From the NCBI GenBank assembly GCA_913048145.1, contig CAJWVP010000066.1:1-10805 (forward strand): 10,805 nt of DNA, in the 5' to 3' direction. The notes beneath the pieces were generated by a model, which was not told where the DNA came from, did not search any database, and was given only the letters and a program-made list of their open reading frames with translations. The DNA comes from an uncultured Rhodospirillaceae bacterium. GTDB taxonomy: Bacteria; Pseudomonadota; Alphaproteobacteria; Rhodospirillales; Casp-alpha2. Below are positions 7,513-10,805 of this stretch, in pieces; positions within the stretch are counted from its first letter, which is position 1, and each line of letters opens with the position of its first letter. The position numbers were made by a program, and so were the translations under genes.

Positions 7513-7590
7513 CGCTATTCGGTCATCTAGTCGCCAGGCCGCTGATAGTGCCAGGTACTGATCGAAGGCAGCGGAGATAAGGCCAGAATT

Positions 7591-7722
7591 CCCACCTGGT
7601 GGGTTCATTGCATGTGAACCGATACGGCCGTCCACATCGGAGAGTTTTCGGCGGACAGCGGAAAATTCCTTATGGATCGGGGCGGCTTGCACGATACGCC
7701 GGCGCGCGTCGAGCCCACCAGG
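7591..7722. repeat. Nested, mutually exclusive inverted repeats between convergent operons
   Basis: The 224-nt gap between engB and the 107-aa gene has no convincing CDS but is rich in complementary arms. CCCACC (7591-7596) faces GGTGGG (7598-7603). CCTGGTGGGTTC (7595-7606) also pairs with GAGCCCACCAGG (7711-7722) over 12 bp with one G-T mismatch. GGTTCA (7602-7607) pairs with TGAACC (7615-7620). CCGAT (7619-7623) pairs with ATCGG (7636-7640), around the palindrome ACGGCCGT. TTTTC and GAAAA near 7645-7665 form another small hairpin. No stem is followed by a good U-tract. It may stop transcription from both sides, or be a structured RNA; the arms are seen, the role is inference. Confidence 0.4.
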
Positions 7723-7736
7723 ACCGACGCTTGGCG

Positions 7737-8060
7737 TTAACTCTTGCCACCGTGGCGGCCCGCAGCCAGTGGGTTATCCCATGTTGGGTCGGCATAGAAA
7801 TTATGAGCCTGTAGGTCTTCAAGGTTTCGACTGGCCAACCGCTTGACAAAATCAAGGCTGAGAACGGCAAAGTCCTTTGCTGAATGGATGCTGGAGAAAT
7901 CGTACTCCCCATCGATGCACCCTTTCCTCTGATGGTTCATGGCCAGTCGCGTACCGGCGCTGAGGTTATCCGTTCCCGGCGTGCCATCAGCTACCTTTGC
8001 AATACGGATAACAAGGTTTTGCCGAATGGTGACCCGGTAGGCTTCGCTGCTATTATTCAC
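7737..8060 (-). CDS. Hypothetical protein, 107 aa, last gene of the LysR/CDGSH unit
   Basis: I do not recognise this family. The frame starts with GTG, 9 nt after a perfect AGGAGG (8075 to 8070) that overlaps the stop of the CDGSH gene. This makes translation likely and probably coupled. The protein has no membrane segment or signal peptide. Residues 8-23 (YRVTIRQNLVIRIAKV) read as beta strands, followed by a polar Gly/Asn/Ser-rich stretch (25-45) and a single Cys at 48 in KGCIDGEYDFSS. A likely amphipathic helix spans about 60-85 (AKDFAVLSLDFVKRLASRNL), and the tail is flexible and Gly-rich. It looks like a small cytosolic alpha/beta protein. Its place beside an iron-sulfur protein suggests a shared process, but nothing in it identifies a function. 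Confidence 0.65.
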   Translation of the reverse strand: MNNSSEAYRVTIRQNLVIRIAKVADGTPGTDNLSAGTRLAMNHQRKGCIDGEYDFSSIHSAKDFAVLSLDFVKRLASRNLEDLQAHNFYADPTWDNPLAAGRHGGKS

Positions 8061-8073
8061 AATCGCCTGCCTC

Positions 8074-8340
8074 CTAAATCATCGACCAATCAGTCCGGCG
8101 GTGATGGCCGCGGCAATTCCCGAAACAATACGGCTTATTGTTCGAGCGTTTACATCCGCACATATGGAATTCAGCACTGAGGGGTGCCGTGAACGCGATT
8201 GGCTCGTATGACGTGCCTTTATGAGAGCCGTCACACCAGGGCTGCGACTTGCTGAGGCCACAGGCACACCAAAGGTATTCTCGACCCTGCTCGACCACAA
8301 CAACGTAGGGCCCGTTTTGCGGACACGCGGGTCGTTTCAT
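8074..8340 (-). CDS. Dual CDGSH iron-sulfur domain protein with a variant second motif
   Basis: The 88-aa product holds two CDGSH-type sites. The first is canonical: CACGLSKSQPWCDGSH, with ligands C25, C27, C36 and H40, the 3Cys-1His set of mitoNEET-type 2Fe-2S clusters. The second, CGCKRSNNKPYCFGNC (61-76), keeps the C-x-C-x2-S-x3-P-x-C spacing but has Phe for Asp (F73) and Cys for the ligand His (C76), so it could offer four Cys ligands. Paired CDGSH domains are common in small bacterial proteins and in the mitochondrial MiNT/CISD3 type; they carry labile redox-active clusters. I chose ATG at 8340 because GGAG lies 5 nt upstream (8349-8346). An upstream GTG at 8379 would overlap lysR and add 13 residues. 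It lies 19 nt after the LysR stop and 13 nt before the next gene. Confidence 0.9.
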   Translation of the reverse strand: MKRPACPQNGPYVVVVEQGREYLWCACGLSKSQPWCDGSHKGTSYEPIAFTAPLSAEFHMCGCKRSNNKPYCFGNCRGHHRRTDWSMI

Positions 8341-8359
8341 GAATGCTCCATATTGCGAC

Positions 8360-9283
8360 TCAGCTCGCTTCGGCGCCACGAGACGTTAAGGTTGACTTGT
8401 AATCTTTCACTTCCGACAGCAGGAACTCGCGGAGCACGTCGATTCGTTTGGAATGGCGGAGTTCCTCTGGATAGACGAAGTAAGCGTCGATACTCGGCCC
8501 GGTGATCTGCGGCAACAGTTCAACCAAATTCGGTGCTTCTTCGCTCAGATAATACGGCAACGCGGCAATTCCCAGACCACTACGCACGGCCCGATAAATG
8601 CCATAGACGCTATTCACCTGCAACGCCGGTTCCCGAGGGTCGTCTTTCGGACGACCTGCGCTAAGAAGCCAATTGATGTTCTCAACCGGAGCTTGGACGT
8701 CGTCCCCGTAGACGATCAGTCGATGCGAATCGAGATCGGCCGTTGTTATGGGCGTGCCATATTCCGCCAGATACTCCGACGACGCGAAGATATGGTAGTG
8801 GATGGTCATCAACTTCCGCTGCACGAGATTGGGTTGCGTTTGGCGATCGAACCGAATGGCGACATCCGCCTGGCCTTGACTAAGGTCGAGTTCCAAGTTG
8901 TCCACCAGTAGAAGAGATACGGAGACATCCGGATACTGTTCCAGAAAATGGTTCATGCGAGCGCTCAGCCAGCCGGAACCGAACGTGATAGATGAAGTTA
9001 TCCGCAAGGGCCCTTCCGGTTGCTCCCGGTATTCATTGATCCGGCCCAGCGCAAGCGCCAATCGTGACGACATATCCTGAACAGCGCCTTGTAGTTCATT
9101 GCCCGGCTCCGTCAGAATAATGCCGCTAGCGTGGCGGCGGAACAGCATCACCCCAAGCGCCGCCTCAAGCGCACCAATCTGCCTGCTGACTGCCGACTGG
9201 GAAAGGTTAAGAACCTTGCCCGCCCTGGTGAAACTGCCGACCTCCGCGACGGTCGCAAAAACGCGTAATTGGTTCCAATCCAT
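8360..9283 (-). CDS. LysR-family transcriptional regulator
   Basis: The 307-aa length is typical of LysR regulators. The N-terminal winged helix-turn-helix (residues 1-60) includes SFTRAGKVLNLSQSAVSRQI (17-36), the standard LysR recognition pattern, followed by LEAALGVMLFRR (39-50) and LTEPG (57-61). The effector-binding domain follows (about 88-295) with typical elements PLRITSS, GQADVAIRF and VRSGLGIAALP. Effector and targets cannot be read from the sequence. The ATG overlaps the stop of the 91-aa gene (TAATG), and the CDGSH gene follows by 19 nt. The regulator is therefore embedded in a co-directional unit rather than divergent from its target, which is less usual for the family. Autoregulation of the unit is a reasonable inference. 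Confidence 0.93.
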   Translation of the reverse strand: MDWNQLRVFATVAEVGSFTRAGKVLNLSQSAVSRQIGALEAALGVMLFRRHASGIILTEPGNELQGAVQDMSSRLALALGRINEYREQPEGPLRITSSITFGSGWLSARMNHFLEQYPDVSVSLLLVDNLELDLSQGQADVAIRFDRQTQPNLVQRKLMTIHYHIFASSEYLAEYGTPITTADLDSHRLIVYGDDVQAPVENINWLLSAGRPKDDPREPALQVNSVYGIYRAVRSGLGIAALPYYLSEEAPNLVELLPQITGPSIDAYFVYPEELRHSKRIDVLREFLLSEVKDYKSTLTSRGAEAS

Positions 9284-9558
9284 TAGCGAGGCCCCTCATA
9301 GTCAACGATGGGGAATTGCCAATGCGTATTCGGTTCCTCGTCCACGGCCACGGCCTTCCCATTCACCAAAATGAACCATTGCCGGACGTGCTTACCATCA
9401 CCGGGCCAATCGGCGAACATGGCGGCATGCCCATCGCAAGGACTGCCGGTATTGAGTTTGACCTCACTTACCTCGACATCCAGGAGCGCGGCCACATCTG
9501 GATGGCTCTTTGAGGTGTCAAAAAAGATGTCGGGTAAAACCTGTCTCAAGCGAGGCAT
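9283..9558 (-). CDS. Hypothetical protein, 91 aa, translationally coupled to LysR
   Basis: I do not recognise this family. The product is small, soluble and somewhat acidic, without signal peptide or membrane segment. The C-terminal half reads as a beta-hairpin (RQWFILVNGKAVAVDEE, residues 59-75) followed by the aromatic stretch HWQFPIVDYEGP. Cys41 lies in SPCDGHAAMF. The stop overlaps the LysR start (TAATG), strong evidence for a real, coupled gene. The ATG at 9558 has GGAG 11 nt upstream, rather far. The frame stays open for 23 more codons upstream, to a TGA, with coding-like residues (including LQWDGTNADFPFGDTCG) but no ATG, GTG or TTG. Either translation begins at 9558, or the true 5' end uses a rare start or has been lost. 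Confidence 0.6.
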   Translation of the reverse strand: MPRLRQVLPDIFFDTSKSHPDVAALLDVEVSEVKLNTGSPCDGHAAMFADWPGDGKHVRQWFILVNGKAVAVDEEPNTHWQFPIVDYEGPR

Positions 9559-9656
9559 GCCGCATGTGTCTCCAAACGGGAAATCAGCATTCGTTCCGTC
9601 CCATTGAAGCGGGCAATGCCAGTTGCATCAAGGTGAGTCCAAGGAAAAATTTTTGG

Positions 9657-9665
9657 TTATCCACA
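9657..9665 (+). promoter_or_regulatory. Perfect DnaA-box 9-mer beside an A5T5 tract
   Basis: TTATCCACA matches the strong DnaA-box consensus exactly. It sits in the 121-nt gap between the NarI-like gene and the 91-aa gene, just after AAAAATTTTT. No second perfect box was seen in the window, so this is not an origin. It could be a single DnaA regulatory site or chance. The rest of 9559-9679 shows no gene and no clear terminator. Confidence 0.3.
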
Positions 9666-9679
9666 TGCATTCGCAGCGT

Positions 9680-10798
9680 TCAATCGGGCGTTTTCCCAAT
9701 TAGCATCCCGCGCAATACGGCCTCTTTCTTCTTCGCTAGAAGACCAGTTTGCGAATTCATCAAGCGCCCCATGGGCGTAGCACAGGAATGGATCAACCGT
9801 TTGACGGGCACATACGCGATAAATGCGCAAGAACCAAAAACATGGATATACCAGAGCGGGGTATGAATCCGATCGTAGGTGTCTGATCCGACCTCAAATA
9901 ATCTAGCGAAAACCACACCCACAAACGACGCCGCATTGGCGGTCACGCCATCTTCGGCGGCGATGCGTGCACCCTCCAAAAGGAAGCCGCTCAAGGCAAC
10001 AAAAAATAAAAATGCGGCAGTCGGCGTATCGGTGAACTTTTGTTCCTCCGTGCCCTGAACTTTCAGGCGCCAAAGCAATGCCAAGAGGCATCCAATCAAT
10101 ACCATCAACCCGGTGAAATCATAGGCAAAGTCAAAGGCCATGCGCAGGGGATGGCTCAGGTCTTCCCAGATGTCGTCAGCACCAAAAGCCGGCAGTCCCT
10201 CGCGCACAAACACGGCGACAATCTCCACCGCAAACATGACAGAGAAGCCCCAAAATATGAGCGCGTGCTTAAACCAGCGAAATGCGCTGACATCAAATAA
10301 AGCGCGATGCAGTATAACGTCGTCAACCAGAACTTGTCGCATGCGCGACGGTTCACTTTCCGCCCGTGAGATCAGATTGCCGAACCGTCGCAAGGTGGGC
10401 CGGTTTTTGACGATCAATAAACGATAAAGTCCGACATCCAATACGACCACGCACGCCAGCACTGCAGGTCCAAATAGGATCCACTTCAGCTCCATCCGCC
10501 CGTGCAATGTCTCAAAGACGAAATGCCCCGAAAGTGCTGATACCCCCACAACATAAAGCCATCCACCGAAGACTAGGAGTCCCTTATAGGTGCGCGCCAG
10601 GGAAGCGGTGTCGAACTGCCGGGTGAGGACAAACAGGGCGAAAGCGCCAATACCAAGCAGCATCGCAACCGTCGCCACTAACAGCAGGCCATAGCCCCAC
10701 GCTTCGCTGAGGGCGCCGAATGATCCGGCGATGAACAACAGTCCAGCTGCCGCCATAGGAATGACGCGAGATGGTCTTGAGAGGGCCTCTAACTTCAT
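9680..10798 (-). CDS. NarI/HdrE/DsrM-like cytochrome b membrane subunit
   Basis: The 372-aa protein has about seven or eight hydrophobic segments. The C-terminal region fits the NarI-like cytochrome b fold: FKHALIFWGFSVMF (H178), then two spans, then PLWYIHVFGSCAFIAYVPVK (from 314; H319) and H337 in LIHSCATP. The 18-residue H319-H337 spacing equals His187-His205, the heme ligands in E. coli NarI. Such subunits pass electrons between quinone and a soluble or Fe-S partner (nitrate reductase, HdrDE, DsrMK, or CCG-domain proteins). Unlike many alphaproteobacterial relatives it carries no 4Fe-4S or CCG domain at its C-terminus, so the partner is probably another chain, perhaps upstream beyond the right edge. 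ATG at 10798 gives a natural hydrophobic N-terminus, but only 7 nt upstream are visible, so the start could lie outside. The substrate pathway is unknown. Confidence 0.7.
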   Translation of the reverse strand: MKLEALSRPSRVIPMAAAGLLFIAGSFGALSEAWGYGLLLVATVAMLLGIGAFALFVLTRQFDTASLARTYKGLLVFGGWLYVVGVSALSGHFVFETLHGRMELKWILFGPAVLACVVVLDVGLYRLLIVKNRPTLRRFGNLISRAESEPSRMRQVLVDDVILHRALFDVSAFRWFKHALIFWGFSVMFAVEIVAVFVREGLPAFGADDIWEDLSHPLRMAFDFAYDFTGLMVLIGCLLALLWRLKVQGTEEQKFTDTPTAAFLFFVALSGFLLEGARIAAEDGVTANAASFVGVVFARLFEVGSDTYDRIHTPLWYIHVFGSCAFIAYVPVKRLIHSCATPMGRLMNSQTGLLAKKKEAVLRGMLIGKTPD

Positions 10799-10805
10799 CG
10801 CCCTG

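Noticed and set aside
7498..7692. Minus-strand 64-aa frame downstream of the 107-aa gene, with a fairly coding-like residue mix
   Set aside because: The GTG start has no Shine-Dalgarno sequence, the frame overlaps the end of engB, third-position GC is about half (no clear coding bias), and the interval is full of inverted repeats. It could be a remnant but cannot be supported.
7599..7912. Overlapping frames on both strands within 7599-7912, antisense to or out of frame with the 107-aa gene
   Set aside because: They are shadows of the 107-aa frame, which has the perfect SD and operon position; their compositions are Arg-rich and unstructured.
9589..9630. Possible leader peptide frame (ATG at about 9630, 14 codons) before the 91-aa gene
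   Set aside because: No SD, no regulatory codon run and no attenuator-type hairpin follow it; a frame this short is expected by chance.
1..10805. CRISPR arrays, insertion sequences, tRNA or rRNA genes
   Set aside because: No regularly spaced direct repeats, transposase motifs, terminal inverted repeats with target duplication, or tRNA cloverleaf sequences were found on reading both strands by eye.

Overview
The window (10,805 bases, moderately GC-rich) looks like chromosome from an alphaproteobacterium, possibly Rhodospirillales-like. The main evidence is the rpmH-rnpA-yidD-yidC-engB cluster in the usual alphaproteobacterial order, plus a YidC with a lysine at the groove position (K399) and an 'FPLANKSY' stretch. 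This is a judgement from protein motifs; no database search was possible.

Layout. (1) 1-776: the C-terminal half of an SLC13/DASS-type permease (+), cut by the left edge. It converges with a trans-aconitate methyltransferase gene, tam (778-1548, -), one base away. (2) 1782-3957 (-): a two-gene operon, a TVP38/TMEM64 membrane protein followed by a MerA/dihydrolipoyl-dehydrogenase-like flavoprotein. A 14-bp palindrome lies in its leader. (3) 4109-7512 (+): a strong sigma-70-type promoter, then rpmH (44 aa, GTG start), rnpA, yidD, yidC (ATGA overlap with yidD) and engB. This is the housekeeping cluster for ribosome and RNase P biogenesis and membrane-protein insertion. argB, often next in alphaproteobacteria, is absent. 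(4) 7513-7736: no convincing gene, but a set of mutually exclusive inverted repeats between convergent operons. (5) 7737-9558 (-): a compact four-gene unit in the order 91-aa unknown, LysR regulator, CDGSH iron-sulfur protein, 107-aa unknown. Its junctions are a TAATG overlap, a 19-nt gap with GGAG, and a 13-nt gap with a perfect AGGAGG. (6) 9680-10798 (-): a NarI/HdrE/DsrM-like cytochrome b membrane subunit, near or at the right edge.

The housekeeping genes need little further attention. The part most likely to be undescribed is the four-gene LysR/CDGSH unit. It encodes two small proteins I do not recognise and a dual-CDGSH protein whose second cluster site has Cys where His is expected (Cys4 instead of Cys3His) and Phe where Asp is expected. 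The second point of interest is the TVP38-flavoprotein pair, whose enzyme has Tyr in place of the catalytic His and lacks the C-terminal Cys pair of true mercuric reductases.
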